64,000 bases of DNA from AC-43 sp963728855 (GTDB lineage: Bacteria; Actinomycetota; Actinomycetes; Mycobacteriales; Micromonosporaceae), in the NCBI GenBank assembly GCA_963728855.1, contig CAVSLN010000001.1:620001-684000 (forward strand), in the 5' to 3' direction. A program made the translations under genes and the position numbers. The notes below the pieces were generated by a model, which saw only the letters and a program-made list of their open reading frames with translations, was not told the DNA's origin and did no database searches. Numbering within the stretch: the first letter of the stretch is position 1; every line of letters starts with the position of its first letter. Shown here one piece after another: positions 1 through 8,251 of the stretch.

Positions 1-82
1 CTCGTTCCTCGGGCTGGCCTACCTCACCGGTGTCCGGGAGGTCACCGATCTGTCCACGAAGCTGCTGCGGAGGCTGCGATGA
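1..82 (+). CDS. C-terminal end of a probable membrane protein (partial)
   Basis: Only the last 26 residues are in the window, ending at TGA 80-82. The visible tail has a hydrophobic stretch (FLGLAYLTG), then a charged end rich in Lys and Arg (TKLLRRLR). This is what the last transmembrane segment and cytoplasmic tail of a polytopic membrane protein look like. The stop overlaps the ATG of the polysaccharide deacetylase, so it belongs to the same operon. In that context a glycan flippase or polymerase is plausible, but the fragment is too short to assign a family. Confidence 0.5.
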   Translation, partial: SFLGLAYLTGVREVTDLSTKLLRRLR

Positions 83-102
83 GCGCGGAGGCTGCGATGA
101 GC
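67..102 (+). repeat. 18-bp exact tandem duplication across a stop/start junction
   Basis: Two perfect 18-bp copies (67-84 and 85-102) each contain GCGATGAGC. The stop codon of the upstream gene and the start of the deacetylase lie in the first copy. The second copy supplies another in-frame ATG at 97, so the deacetylase has two equivalent coupled starts (79 and 97). Confidence 0.9.
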
Positions 103-834
103 ATGGTGCTGATGTACCACTCGGTCGAGGCGTACACCGAGGACCCGTACCGGGTCACCGTGCACCCGGACCGCTTCGAGCGGCAGATGCGCTGGCTCCG
201 GGACCGGGGGCTGCGTGGCACCTCGATGGCTTCGCTGATCGCCGCGCAGGCGCAGGGGCGGGCGCGCGGGCTCGTCGGGCTCACCTTCGACGACGGGTAC
301 GCCGACTTCGCCACCCACGCGCTGCCCGTCCTGCTCCGGTACGGCTTCGGTGCCACCCTGTTCGTCGTCGCCGGCCAGCTCGGCGGCGTCAACGCGTGGG
401 ACGAACCCGGGCCGCGCAAGGCTTTGCTGACCGCCGGCCAGGTACGGGCGGTGGCCGGCGCCGGCGTCGAGATCGGCTCGCACAGCCTGACCCATCCACG
501 GCTGTCGGCCGTTCCCAAGGACCAGCTGCGCGCGGAGATCCGGGACAGCCGCGCCGTCCTCGGTGACGTCCTCGGGCACGAGGTCGCCGGCTTCTGCTAC
601 CCGTACGGGGCGCTCGGGGCGCGCGAGGCGGACGCCGTGGGCGAGGCCGGGTACGGGTACGCCTGCGCGGCCGGCAGGTCCACTGTGGACGGAGACGTGT
701 CCACTGTGGACGGAAGGTTCGCCATCCGCCGGGTGTACGTCGGCGACCGCGACAACTCCCTACGCCTGCTCGCGAAGCGACTGCGCCACGGCCTCTCCGT
801 TACTTCTGTCCACAATGGACGGTGGTCGCGATGA
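79..834 (+). CDS. Polysaccharide deacetylase (carbohydrate esterase 4, NodB-like)
   Basis: A 251-residue protein with the NodB-homology motifs in order: MYHS near residue 12, TFDDGY at 69-74 (catalytic and metal-binding Asp pair), HSLTHP at 135-140 (metal-binding His pair) and FCYPYG at 172-177. The family removes N- or O-acetyl groups from polysaccharides with a divalent metal. There is no signal peptide, so the enzyme probably acts in the cytosol or at the inner membrane face, or on lipid-linked intermediates. The ATG at 79 overlaps the previous stop; an in-frame ATG at 97 in the duplicated segment is an equally good start. The gene ends by overlapping the next start, and its neighbours are glycosyltransferases and a Wzz-like protein. 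The natural reading is modification of an exopolysaccharide. The exact substrate cannot be read from sequence. Confidence 0.88.
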   Translation: MSAEAAMSMVLMYHSVEAYTEDPYRVTVHPDRFERQMRWLRDRGLRGTSMASLIAAQAQGRARGLVGLTFDDGYADFATHALPVLLRYGFGATLFVVAGQLGGVNAWDEPGPRKALLTAGQVRAVAGAGVEIGSHSLTHPRLSAVPKDQLRAEIRDSRAVLGDVLGHEVAGFCYPYGALGAREADAVGEAGYGYACAAGRSTVDGDVSTVDGRFAIRRVYVGDRDNSLRLLAKRLRHGLSVTSVHNGRWSR

Positions 835-2051
835 GAGTGCTGCACATCATCACAGGGCTCGAGCCCGGCGGGGCCGAGCACCAGCTGCGCCTGCTGCTGC
901 GGCACCTGCCGCAGCGGTGCGAGGTGGTGGCGCTGTCCAACCCGGGCTCGGTGGCCGACGCGATCCGCGCAGACGGTACGCCCGTGCACGTGGTGCGCAT
1001 GCGGGGCAACCGGGACCTGGCCGTACTTCCGCGGCTGGTCCGGCTGATCCGGGCCGGGCGGTTCGACGTGGTGCACACGCACCTTTACCGGGCCTGCGTG
1101 TACGGGCGGCTGGCCGCACGGCTGGCCGGCGTGCGGCACGTGGTCGCCACCGAGCACTCGCTCGGTACGGGGGTCATCGAGGGCCGGCGCACCACCGCCG
1201 CGGTACGGGCGCTGTACCTGGCCGCCGAGCGGTTGGGCCAGCGCACGATCGCCGTGTCCGGTACGGTCGCCGACCGGCTCGAGGCGTGGGGCGTGCGCCG
1301 GGACCGGATCCAGGTCATCCCCAACGGTATCGACCCGGCGGAGCTGGGGTACGACCCCGCCGTGCGCGCGGCCACCCGTACCGCGCTCGGCATTCCGGCG
1401 GACACACCGGTCATCGGCGCGGTCGGGCGCCTCGTCCCGACCAAGCGCTTCGACCTGCTCGTCCGCGCGGTCGCCGGGCTGCCCGGGGCCACGCTGCTGG
1501 TGGCCGGCGACGGTCCCCAGCGCGCGGCGCTGGCCGACCTGGCGCGGGAGCTGGGCGTCGCGGACCGGGTGATTTTCGCAGGGGTACGCCCACACGTGCG
1601 CGATGTGCTGTGCGCGATGGATGTCTTCGCCTCACCTTCCGAGCAGGAAACCTTCGGGCTGGCGGTGCTGGAGGCGCTCGCCAACGGACTGCCCGCGGTC
1701 TACGTGACCTGCCCGCCACTGGACGAGCAGCCGACCGGCCCGGTGGCCGCCCGGCGCGTGACGCCGGACGTCGGGCGGCTGCGCGAGGCGCTCGCCCGGG
1801 AGCTGTCCCGGCCGGCCGGCACCCGGCTGCCCGTACCCGAGATCGTCGCCCGCCACGACATCGCCCGCCTCGCCGCCGAGGTCAGTACCGCGTATCACCG
1901 CCCGCACGGGTCGGGCCCGCCGACCGCGGACCCGAGGGCGAACCGCCCGCACGGGTCGGGCCCGCCCACCGCGGACCCGAGGGCGAACCGGGTGACCGCG
2001 CAACGTCAACGCCCATCAATGTTCCAACTAGCCGAGAGCGAAAGGTCATGA
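831..2051 (+). CDS. GT4-family glycosyltransferase
   Basis: A GT-B fold retaining glycosyltransferase of about 406 residues. The N-terminus MRVLHIITGLEPGGAEHQ is the classic GT4 acceptor-domain start with the glycine loop. The C-terminal donor domain has VIGAVGRLVPTKRFD and the E-x7-E type motif within PSEQETFGLAVLEALA. I chose the ATG at 831 because it overlaps the deacetylase stop (ATGA); an in-frame ATG exists at 822. Near the C-terminus a 15-residue segment (HGSGPPTADPRANRP type) occurs twice because of a 45-bp tandem duplication. That proline-rich tail lies outside the catalytic fold and probably does not matter for activity. Sugar and acceptor are unknown; context implies assembly of an exopolysaccharide repeat unit. 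Confidence 0.88.
   Translation: MRVLHIITGLEPGGAEHQLRLLLRHLPQRCEVVALSNPGSVADAIRADGTPVHVVRMRGNRDLAVLPRLVRLIRAGRFDVVHTHLYRACVYGRLAARLAGVRHVVATEHSLGTGVIEGRRTTAAVRALYLAAERLGQRTIAVSGTVADRLEAWGVRRDRIQVIPNGIDPAELGYDPAVRAATRTALGIPADTPVIGAVGRLVPTKRFDLLVRAVAGLPGATLLVAGDGPQRAALADLARELGVADRVIFAGVRPHVRDVLCAMDVFASPSEQETFGLAVLEALANGLPAVYVTCPPLDEQPTGPVAARRVTPDVGRLREALARELSRPAGTRLPVPEIVARHDIARLAAEVSTAYHRPHGSGPPTADPRANRPHGSGPPTADPRANRVTAQRQRPSMFQLAESERS
1898..1987 (+). repeat. 45-bp tandem duplication inside the glycosyltransferase gene
   Basis: Units 1898-1942 and 1943-1987 are identical except for one base (CCGAC versus CCCAC). The length is a multiple of three, so the frame is kept and 15 residues are duplicated. 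The near identity implies a recent slippage event. Confidence 0.92.
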
Positions 2052-2818
2052 AGCGACCAGCCCCCGAGATCCTCCACCACCTGGTCCGGCGGTACGGCCT
2101 GCTGGTGCTGCTGACCGTCCTGGGCGCCATCGCCGGCGGTGTGTATGACGCGGTCAAGACGCCGACGTACACGGCCACCTCGTACGTCGTGGTCACCGGG
2201 GCCCAGGGCGACGCCCAGTCCGGGTTGAACTTCGCCCAGGCGTACGGCCGGATCGTGACCACGCCGCCGGTGACCAGCCTCGCGGCCGCCAGCCTCGGCT
2301 CGAACCAGGGCCTGGCCGACGTGACCGCCTCGACCTCACCGGACGCTCCGGTCGTCGAGATCACCGCGAACGGTACCGACCCGAAGCGCACCGCCGCGGT
2401 CGCCAACGCCGTGGCCCAGGCGCTGGTGACCTACGGCTCCACCCGGGCCGACTCGACCCGGGTGACGCTGAGCGTGCTCGCCCAGGCCGCCGTACCAGGC
2501 GCGCCGGCCTCACCCAAGCCGCCGCTGGAGCCCGCGATCGGCGCGGCGGCCGGCCTGCTCGTCGGCGGGCTGGCGGCACTGGCCGGGGTCGGCTCGGCCC
2601 GCAGCCGCCCCCGGCCGGCGGAGCCGGTCAACCAGGCCGAGCCGATCGGCCAGCAGCTCACCGTGCAGGCGTACCAGGTCCCGCAGCAGGTGTACCCGGT
2701 CCCGCAGCTCGAGACGCGCCCGGCGACCGAGCAGCTGCCCTGGTACCCGCCTCCGGAGGAGGCGCCCGCACAACCCGTTGTCGGCCGGGCAGTCGTCATC
2801 TACCGGGGGCCCCAATGA
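2048..2818 (+). CDS. Wzz-like chain-length determinant / polysaccharide co-polymerase membrane protein
   Basis: A protein of about 256 residues with two membrane segments. The first lies after the basic N-terminus (YGLLVLLTVLGAIAGG, about residues 15-30). The second is near residue 160 (IGAAAGLLVGGLAALAGV). Between them is a periplasmic-type domain with TPTYTATSYVVV, and a Pro-rich segment precedes the second helix. This is the Wzz/CapA topology of proteins that set glycan chain length or gate export. The C-terminal 80 residues are a Gln/Pro-rich cytoplasmic tail with no Walker motifs, so it is not a fused BY-kinase. The ATG at 2048 overlaps the previous stop. Its place among glycosyltransferases supports a role in exopolysaccharide polymerisation. 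Family assignment rests on topology and the N-terminal motif. Confidence 0.75.
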   Translation: MKRPAPEILHHLVRRYGLLVLLTVLGAIAGGVYDAVKTPTYTATSYVVVTGAQGDAQSGLNFAQAYGRIVTTPPVTSLAAASLGSNQGLADVTASTSPDAPVVEITANGTDPKRTAAVANAVAQALVTYGSTRADSTRVTLSVLAQAAVPGAPASPKPPLEPAIGAAAGLLVGGLAALAGVGSARSRPRPAEPVNQAEPIGQQLTVQAYQVPQQVYPVPQLETRPATEQLPWYPPPEEAPAQPVVGRAVVIYRGPQ

Positions 2819-4110
2819 GAACCAGCGAGCGGAGCAGCGCGGCGGCGGTGGACCGGTCCGACGCGCCGACGGATGTCGCAACGTGGCTTGGCGGGCCGGC
2901 GTCGCCCGCGGGCACCGCGGAGCGAGCGAGCCAGTCAGCTCTGAGCACTCTGACGCTGACCGCCGTACCGACGTGGTCGGTACAGGTGCGTCGCGGCGAC
3001 GACGCGCTCGGTGCCGTCGGCGAGGAGTGGGACGACCTGGTGGCCCGCTGCGCCAGCGCCACCCCGTTCCAGTCGCACGCGTGGCTGGACTCGTGGTGGC
3101 GGCACTACGGCCGGCCGGGCCGGCTGCGCGTGGTGCTGGTCCGGCGCGACGGCCGGCTGGTCGCCGCCGCCGCGCTGCACCTGCGCCGGCGCGGGCCGTT
3201 CTCCGTACTGTCGCCGCTCGGCGGGGCGCTGTCGGACTTCACCGACGTGCTCGTCGACGACGCGGTGGCCGGCGAGGCGGCGCGGGCGCTGGTGTCCGTA
3301 CTGACCCGGCAGCGGGGCTGGCACGTCCTCGACTTCCCGGAGACCCGGCCGGGCTCGGTCGTCGGGGGAGTCCTCCGCGACGGCTGGCCGGCCCGGTCGC
3401 ACGCGATGCCGGCCTCGCTGTGCCTGGAGCTGCCCACGACCCCGGTCGAGCAGCTGCTGCGCGACCTGCCCAGCCACGCCCGCAAGACGGTACGCCGCCG
3501 GGTGAACCAGATCGAGCGGCTGGGCATCGCCACCCGGTCCGTACCGGTGGAGGAGGTCGACCGGGCCGTGGCCGACCTGCTGGCGTTGCATACCGTGCAG
3601 TGGCAGGGGCGCGCGGTCAACCGGGCGCACCTGAGCCCGGAGTTCGCCGGCCACCTCGGCCGGGCCGTACGGGCCATGGTCGGTACCGGCCAGGCGACGC
3701 TCCTGGAGTACCGGCTCGGCGACCGGCTGGTCGCGTCGAACCTGGTACTCGCCGGGCCGACGCTGGCCGGTGGCTACCTGTTCGGTGCCGAGCCCGCGCT
3801 ACGCGACGAGATCGACATCAGCACCCTGCTGGTCACCAGCACGATGACCGAGGCGTACGAGCGCAAGTGCGCGACCATGAGCATGCTGCGCGGTGCGGAG
3901 CCGTACAAGATGCGCTGGCGCCCCACCGAGGTGACCAACGAGCGGGTCCTGCTCACCCGGCCCGGCAGAGCGTCCGCGCTCGGGTACACCGCGGCGGTCC
4001 GGGCCACCGCCGCCGCCCAGGGCTGGGCCAAGCGCCGCGCGCCCTGGCTACGCGCCGTACGCGACACGGGCCGGCGCCTGGCCACCCGACTCCGGCCCGG
4101 TGCGCGATGA
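2815..4110 (+). CDS. GNAT-superfamily acyltransferase, CelD/FemAB-like
   Basis: A 431-residue protein. The first 45 residues are low complexity. Residues about 60-400 match the double-GNAT CelD/BcsL and FemAB-like acyltransferases: an N-terminal WDDLVARCASATPFQSHAW segment (compare WNAL....PFLS..W), then HARKTVRRRVNQIERLG followed by a C-terminal GNAT-like half with GGYLFGAEP. Members transfer acyl or aminoacyl groups, and several act in bacterial cellulose or exopolysaccharide decoration. The start overlaps the previous stop (ATGA at 2815), so translation is coupled. The substrate is unknown; acylation of the glycan made by this operon is inferred from position only. Confidence 0.75.
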   Translation: MRTSERSSAAAVDRSDAPTDVATWLGGPASPAGTAERASQSALSTLTLTAVPTWSVQVRRGDDALGAVGEEWDDLVARCASATPFQSHAWLDSWWRHYGRPGRLRVVLVRRDGRLVAAAALHLRRRGPFSVLSPLGGALSDFTDVLVDDAVAGEAARALVSVLTRQRGWHVLDFPETRPGSVVGGVLRDGWPARSHAMPASLCLELPTTPVEQLLRDLPSHARKTVRRRVNQIERLGIATRSVPVEEVDRAVADLLALHTVQWQGRAVNRAHLSPEFAGHLGRAVRAMVGTGQATLLEYRLGDRLVASNLVLAGPTLAGGYLFGAEPALRDEIDISTLLVTSTMTEAYERKCATMSMLRGAEPYKMRWRPTEVTNERVLLTRPGRASALGYTAAVRATAAAQGWAKRRAPWLRAVRDTGRRLATRLRPGAR

Positions 4111-4166
4111 GCCCGTACGCCGCGATGAGCCGGTACGCCGCGATGAGCCGGTACGCCGCGATGAGC
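4104..4166 (+). repeat. 18-bp tandem repeat (3.5 copies) carrying successive ATG start codons
   Basis: Units begin at 4104, 4122 and 4140, with a half unit at 4158. Each starts GCGATGAGC and continues CGTACGCC. They sit across the stop of the GNAT gene and the start of the next glycosyltransferase, and give four in-frame ATGs (4107, 4125, 4143, 4161). The translated repeat is MSRYAA. Confidence 0.92.
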
Positions 4167-5288
4167 GTGCTGCACGTCGCCCAGCCGGTCGACGGGGGAG
4201 TGGCCGCGTACGTCCTCGCCGCGTGCCTCGACCAGTCGGTACGGGGCTGGGACGTGGCGGTCGCCTGCCCGGACGAGGGCCGCCTGCCGGCCGAGCTGGA
4301 CCGGTACGGCATCACGCGGCTGAGCTGGCCGGCGGTGCGCAGCCCCGGCCCCGGTACGGCCGCCGAGGGGCGCCGGCTGGCCGATCTCGCCAGCGGGTAC
4401 CCGACCCGGGTGGTCCACCTGCACGCGTCCAAGGCGGGCCTGGCCGGCCGCCTGTACCTGCGCCGGCGCCGGCCCACGATCTTCCAGCCGCACGGCTGGT
4501 CCTGGCTCGCGGTCACCGGTGCGCTGCGCACGGCCAGCCGCGCCTGGGAACGGGCCGCGACCCGATGGACGGACGCACTCGTCTGCGTGGGCACCGAGGA
4601 GGCCGAGCAGGGCCGCGCGGCCGGCGTAGCGGGCCGGTACACGGTGGTACGCAACGGGGTGAACCTCGACCGCTTCCAGCCGGCCGACGACCGGGCCAAG
4701 GCGCGGGCGCGGTACCGGCTCGGCGTCGACCCCGACCGGCCGCTGGCGGTCTGCGTCGGGCGGCTCACCCGGCAGAAGGGGCAGGACGTCCTGCTGTCGG
4801 CCTGGCCCCGGGTCCGGGAGGAGTGCCCGGAGGCGGAGCTGGCCCTGGTCGGCGCCGGTGACCTCCTGCCGGTACTGCGCGCGGGCGCGCCCGAAGGCGT
4901 CCGGTTCGCCGGTGCCGTACCGGACGTCCGGGACTGGCTGGCCGCCGCCGACCTGGTCGTGCTGCCGTCGCGCTGGGAGGGGCTGCCGCTGACCGCGCTG
5001 GAGGCGATGGCGGCCGGCCGCCCGGTGGTGGCCAGCGCCATCCCGGGTCTGGAGGAGGTCGTCACGCCGGCGGTCGGCGCACTCGTCGAGCCGGACGCCC
5101 CGGCCGCGCTGGCCGAACAGGTCGGGCGGCGGCTGCGGGACCGCGCGCGATCCGCGCGGGAGGGCCTCGCGGCGGCGCGGCACGCGGCCGCGTTCGACGA
5201 ACGGCTGACCTTCGAGCGGCTCGCCGAGGTGACCCAGGCGCTGGCCGCCGGGGCGCATCATGGGACCAGGGAGGGGGTACGGGCGTGA
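4107..5288 (+). CDS. GT4-family glycosyltransferase
   Basis: Up to 393 residues. The conserved GT4 start motif is SVLHVAQPVDGGVAAYV, which follows the ATG at 4161. The extra N-terminal MSPYAAMSRYAAMSRYAA comes from the tandem repeat and may or may not be translated. The donor domain has VCVGRLTRQKGQDVLL and the E-x7-E region PSRWEGLPLTALEAMAAGRP. The ATG at 4107 overlaps the GNAT stop and the gene's own stop overlaps the P450 start. It is the second GT4 enzyme in the operon and probably adds another sugar of the repeat unit; donor and linkage cannot be deduced. Confidence 0.87.
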   Translation: MSPYAAMSRYAAMSRYAAMSVLHVAQPVDGGVAAYVLAACLDQSVRGWDVAVACPDEGRLPAELDRYGITRLSWPAVRSPGPGTAAEGRRLADLASGYPTRVVHLHASKAGLAGRLYLRRRRPTIFQPHGWSWLAVTGALRTASRAWERAATRWTDALVCVGTEEAEQGRAAGVAGRYTVVRNGVNLDRFQPADDRAKARARYRLGVDPDRPLAVCVGRLTRQKGQDVLLSAWPRVREECPEAELALVGAGDLLPVLRAGAPEGVRFAGAVPDVRDWLAAADLVVLPSRWEGLPLTALEAMAAGRPVVASAIPGLEEVVTPAVGALVEPDAPAALAEQVGRRLRDRARSAREGLAAARHAAAFDERLTFERLAEVTQALAAGAHHGTREGVRA

Positions 5289-6520
5289 CCGCGCTCACCG
5301 ACGTGGACCTCGTGGACCCGGCCTTCTGGCGTCGCCCGTACGGCGAGCGGCTGGCTGGCTTCGCGCGCCTGCGCCAGCTCGGCTCCCCGGTCTACTACCC
5401 CAACCGGCCCGGCGGCGTGTTCGGCTCCGGACCGGGCTTCCACGCGCTGGTACGGCACGCCGACGTGGTGCAGGCCAGCCGTACCCCCGAGGTTTTCGTC
5501 AGCGGTCCCGGAGTCACCACCCCGCGCCCGCCCCACTGGGTCCGGCTGGTCTTCGGCGACTCGATGGTCAACCTGGACGACCCGCGGCACGCCACCCTGC
5601 GCGGCATCGTCTCGAAGGCGTTCACCCCGCGCGTGCTCGCCAGGACGACCGACGACATCCGGCGTGTGGTGACGGACCTCGTGGACGAGGTCGGCCGGCA
5701 CCCGACCGGGGACTTCGTCGAGGCGGTCGCCGGTCCGCTGCCCTACCGGGTGATCTGCGACATGATGGGCATCCCGCCGGGCCTGCGCGACCGGATCATC
5801 CGCGACATCAACCAGGCGACGAAGGGCTCCGGCACCCGACGCCGGCTACGGGTACCCGGCCGTGGCCTGTGGGCGCTGGCCACCCTGCACCGCATGGTCG
5901 GCCGCGTCGGGCGCGAGCGCCGCCGGGCCCCCACCGACGACCTGATCTCCGCGCTGGTGACCGCGAACGTCGACGGTACCCGCCTCACCGCCCGCCAGCT
6001 CGGCGCCTTCTTCTCCCTGCTGCTGGTCGCCGGCGTGGAGACCAGCCGCAACGCGATCGCCCACGGGCTCTGGCTGCTGACCGCCCATCCCGAGCAGCGG
6101 GAGCTGCTGGTGTCGGACTTCGACCGCTGGGGTACGAGGTTCGTCGATGAGGTCGTCCGACACTCCTCGCCGATCATCCAGTTCCGCCGTACCGTCGCCC
6201 GCGACCACGTTCTGGGCGGTCACCCGCTCCGGTCCGGCGAGGACGTCGTGCTGTTCTACACCTCGGCCAACCGGGACGACGCGGTCTTCACCGACCCGGA
6301 CGGCTTCGACATCACCCGCGTGCGAAACCCGCACGTCGGCTTCGGTGGCGGAGGCCCGCACTACTGCCTCGGCGCCTTCCTCGCCAGGCAGGAGATGACC
6401 ATGCTGTTCCAGGAACTTCTCACGCGATTCCCCGAGGTCCACGCGACCGGCGAGCCCGAGCTGGTGCCGTCGGCGTTCGACAACCGCGTCGGCCGGCTAC
6501 CGTTCAGGGCGTACCGCTGA
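5285..6520 (+). CDS. Cytochrome P450
   Basis: A 411-residue bacterial class I P450. The I helix has the oxygen-activating region LLLVAGVETSRNAIAHG, with the usual acid/alcohol pair read as E-T. The K-helix ExxR is EVVR at residues 289-292. The heme loop is FGGGGPHYCLG with the Cys ligand at about 361. The start is GTG at 5285, overlapping the previous stop as GTGA. No ferredoxin or reductase gene lies nearby, so electrons must come from elsewhere. A P450 inside an exopolysaccharide operon is unusual; it could oxidise a lipid carrier, an aglycone or a co-produced small molecule. Family certain, role unknown. Confidence 0.93.
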   Translation: MTALTDVDLVDPAFWRRPYGERLAGFARLRQLGSPVYYPNRPGGVFGSGPGFHALVRHADVVQASRTPEVFVSGPGVTTPRPPHWVRLVFGDSMVNLDDPRHATLRGIVSKAFTPRVLARTTDDIRRVVTDLVDEVGRHPTGDFVEAVAGPLPYRVICDMMGIPPGLRDRIIRDINQATKGSGTRRRLRVPGRGLWALATLHRMVGRVGRERRRAPTDDLISALVTANVDGTRLTARQLGAFFSLLLVAGVETSRNAIAHGLWLLTAHPEQRELLVSDFDRWGTRFVDEVVRHSSPIIQFRRTVARDHVLGGHPLRSGEDVVLFYTSANRDDAVFTDPDGFDITRVRNPHVGFGGGGPHYCLGAFLARQEMTMLFQELLTRFPEVHATGEPELVPSAFDNRVGRLPFRAYR

Positions 6521-7428
6521 TGGGCACCTATGGTCGAGCCGGTCGCGCACCTGCCGGCGCGGGGCCAAGGAAGCCGCGACAGCGCGCCGCCCTCGTCGTC
6601 GTATCCGTCGTCGCCGTGCTCCTGATGACCGCGGCCGCCGCGGTGGCCGTCGGTACCGCCACCGGCCATGCCCGGCTGTCGCCACCGGGCTGGCTGCCGC
6701 CCGCCGGTACGGCGCCGGGCGCGCCACCCCAGCCCGTCGGCCAGGCGGGCGGCTGGAACCTCGCCTTCAGCGACGAGTTCGACGGAGACGGGCTGGACAC
6801 CGGAAAGTGGAGCGACCGCGCCAGCGCGGAGAGCGACGACGGCCACGGAAACCCGGACAACCACCAGCTTGAATGGAACCAGGCCGCCAACTGCCAGGTC
6901 TCCCAAGGGGAGCTGTCCCTCACCGCCAGGCGCGAGGCGGTGACCTCGCCCTCCGGCACCAGGTACGAGTGGACCTCGTGCCTGCTGTCGACCTCGCCCT
7001 CCTTCGCCTTCCAGTACGGGTACGTCGAGGAGCGGGCGATCCTGCCGCACCAGGCCGGGTTCTGGCCGGCCCTGTGGACCTGGCAGGCACCCCAGGTGAG
7101 CAGCTACATCGAGACGGACATCTACGAGCTGCACCTGACCGAACCGGACAAGCTGCTGGCCACCCAGCACTCGGGTAAGGAAGGTGCCTGCCTGGTACGG
7201 CTGAGGTTCAACCCGGCCACCGACTGGCACACGTATGCGGCCGACATCGAGCCGACGGGCACGGTCTGGTACGTCGATGGCGCCGAGGTCTGCCGTACGG
7301 GCGCCACCTCGGCCGGGAAGACCAACATCATCACGAACCTGGCGGTCGACGGGGCCAGCCCCCCGGACGGGTCCACCAGCTCGGCCGTGAAGCTTGTCGA
7401 CTACGTCCGGGCATGGTCGAAGGGCTGA
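6520..7428 (+). CDS. Secreted glycoside hydrolase family 16 (beta-glucanase-like)
   Basis: A 302-residue protein with a basic N-terminus, one hydrophobic segment (about residues 25-45, a signal anchor or signal peptide) and a GH16 jelly-roll domain from about residue 80. The catalytic ExDxxE signature reads ETDIYE, preceded by the substrate-cleft segment FWPALWTW; WNLAFSDEFDGDGLD is the usual first strand of the domain. GH16 enzymes cleave or transglycosylate beta-1,3/1,4 glucans and galactans. The ATG at 6520 overlaps the P450 stop by one base. As the last gene of the operon it may trim or release the exported glycan. Specificity is not readable. Confidence 0.9.
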   Translation: MGTYGRAGRAPAGAGPRKPRQRAALVVVSVVAVLLMTAAAAVAVGTATGHARLSPPGWLPPAGTAPGAPPQPVGQAGGWNLAFSDEFDGDGLDTGKWSDRASAESDDGHGNPDNHQLEWNQAANCQVSQGELSLTARREAVTSPSGTRYEWTSCLLSTSPSFAFQYGYVEERAILPHQAGFWPALWTWQAPQVSSYIETDIYELHLTEPDKLLATQHSGKEGACLVRLRFNPATDWHTYAADIEPTGTVWYVDGAEVCRTGATSAGKTNIITNLAVDGASPPDGSTSSAVKLVDYVRAWSKG

Positions 7429-7466
7429 CAGATCACGGGCTAACGGGGGCTAGCGGAACCCAATGG

Positions 7467-8069
7467 CTAACGGAGCCAACCGGACTTGCGGGCGATCCGG
7501 ATCGCGTCCAGCCGGTTGCGGGCGCCGGTCTTGGCGACGACCGCGGACAGGTAGTTGCGGACGGTACCCAGTGACAGGTGCATCCGCTTGGCGATGTCCG
7601 CGACGCTGTCCCCCTGGGCGGCGAGCCCGAGCACTTGCCACTCGACCGTGCTGACGGTACGTTCCGTCGCCAGCGCGGCCACCTGTAATCGCGGGTCCAC
7701 GAACCGCTCGCCACCGGCCACCCGCCGGATCGCCTCGGCCAGCAGCGGTGCCGGCGTGCCCTTCACCACGAAGCTCAGGTCACGGGCCCGGCGGCGCGGC
7801 GGCAGCATGCCGAGCTTGCCCATGTCAGAGACCACCAGGTACCCACATCCGGGGTTCTGCGGCTTCAGCTCCGCGATCATCGGAAGGATCTGGCTGACCA
7901 TGTAGTCGGTGTGGACCAGGATGATCTCCGGCCGGAACGACCCGGCCAGCGTCACGGCGTCTTCGACGTCGATCTTGCCCACCACGGCGATGTCGTTGAC
8001 CTGGTGCAGCCTTTCGGCCAACCGGTCCCGACTCGACTCGATATCTTCAATAACTAAGACTCGGATCAT
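7467..8069 (-). CDS. NarL/FixJ-type response regulator with altered phosphorylation site
   Basis: A 200-residue protein with an N-terminal receiver-like domain (VLVIEDIESSRDRLAERL, acidic pocket E8-D9) and a C-terminal LuxR helix-turn-helix (VADIAKRMHLSLGTVRNYL). Where typical receivers have the phospho-acceptor Asp after beta-3 (LLD), this protein reads IILVHTDYM, placing His53 at that position with Asp55 two residues later. It may therefore not be regulated by normal Asp phosphorylation. No histidine kinase is adjacent. It converges on the exopolysaccharide operon (39 bp from the GH16 stop) and may regulate it, but nothing in the sequence proves that. Confidence 0.85.
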   Translation of the reverse strand: MIRVLVIEDIESSRDRLAERLHQVNDIAVVGKIDVEDAVTLAGSFRPEIILVHTDYMVSQILPMIAELKPQNPGCGYLVVSDMGKLGMLPPRRRARDLSFVVKGTPAPLLAEAIRRVAGGERFVDPRLQVAALATERTVSTVEWQVLGLAAQGDSVADIAKRMHLSLGTVRNYLSAVVAKTGARNRLDAIRIARKSGWLR

Positions 8070-8251
8070 CCCGGCCCCTGATGCTCAGCGTCCGGTTACC
8101 CCCCGTACGAGCAGTGTGCCAGTTCAGCGCAACCCTCGACCATCGTCACGACGGCCATGACTCGGTCGTCGTGCGTTGGCTCGCATGGTGACCCTCTGGT
8201 ATCACGACGTCAAACGCCCTGGGACGAGGCATGCGGCCCCCACCGTAGCGA

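Noticed and set aside
563..2047. Upstream extension of the Wzz-like gene frame to 563
   Set aside because: The region is already coded in other frames by the deacetylase and GT4 gene. The extension is Arg/Gly/Ala nonsense, and the ATGA at 2048 is the coupled start.
7429..7466. Possible bidirectional terminator between GH16 and the regulator
   Set aside because: The 38-bp gap and flanks have repeated GGCTAACGG strings but no stable perfect stem.
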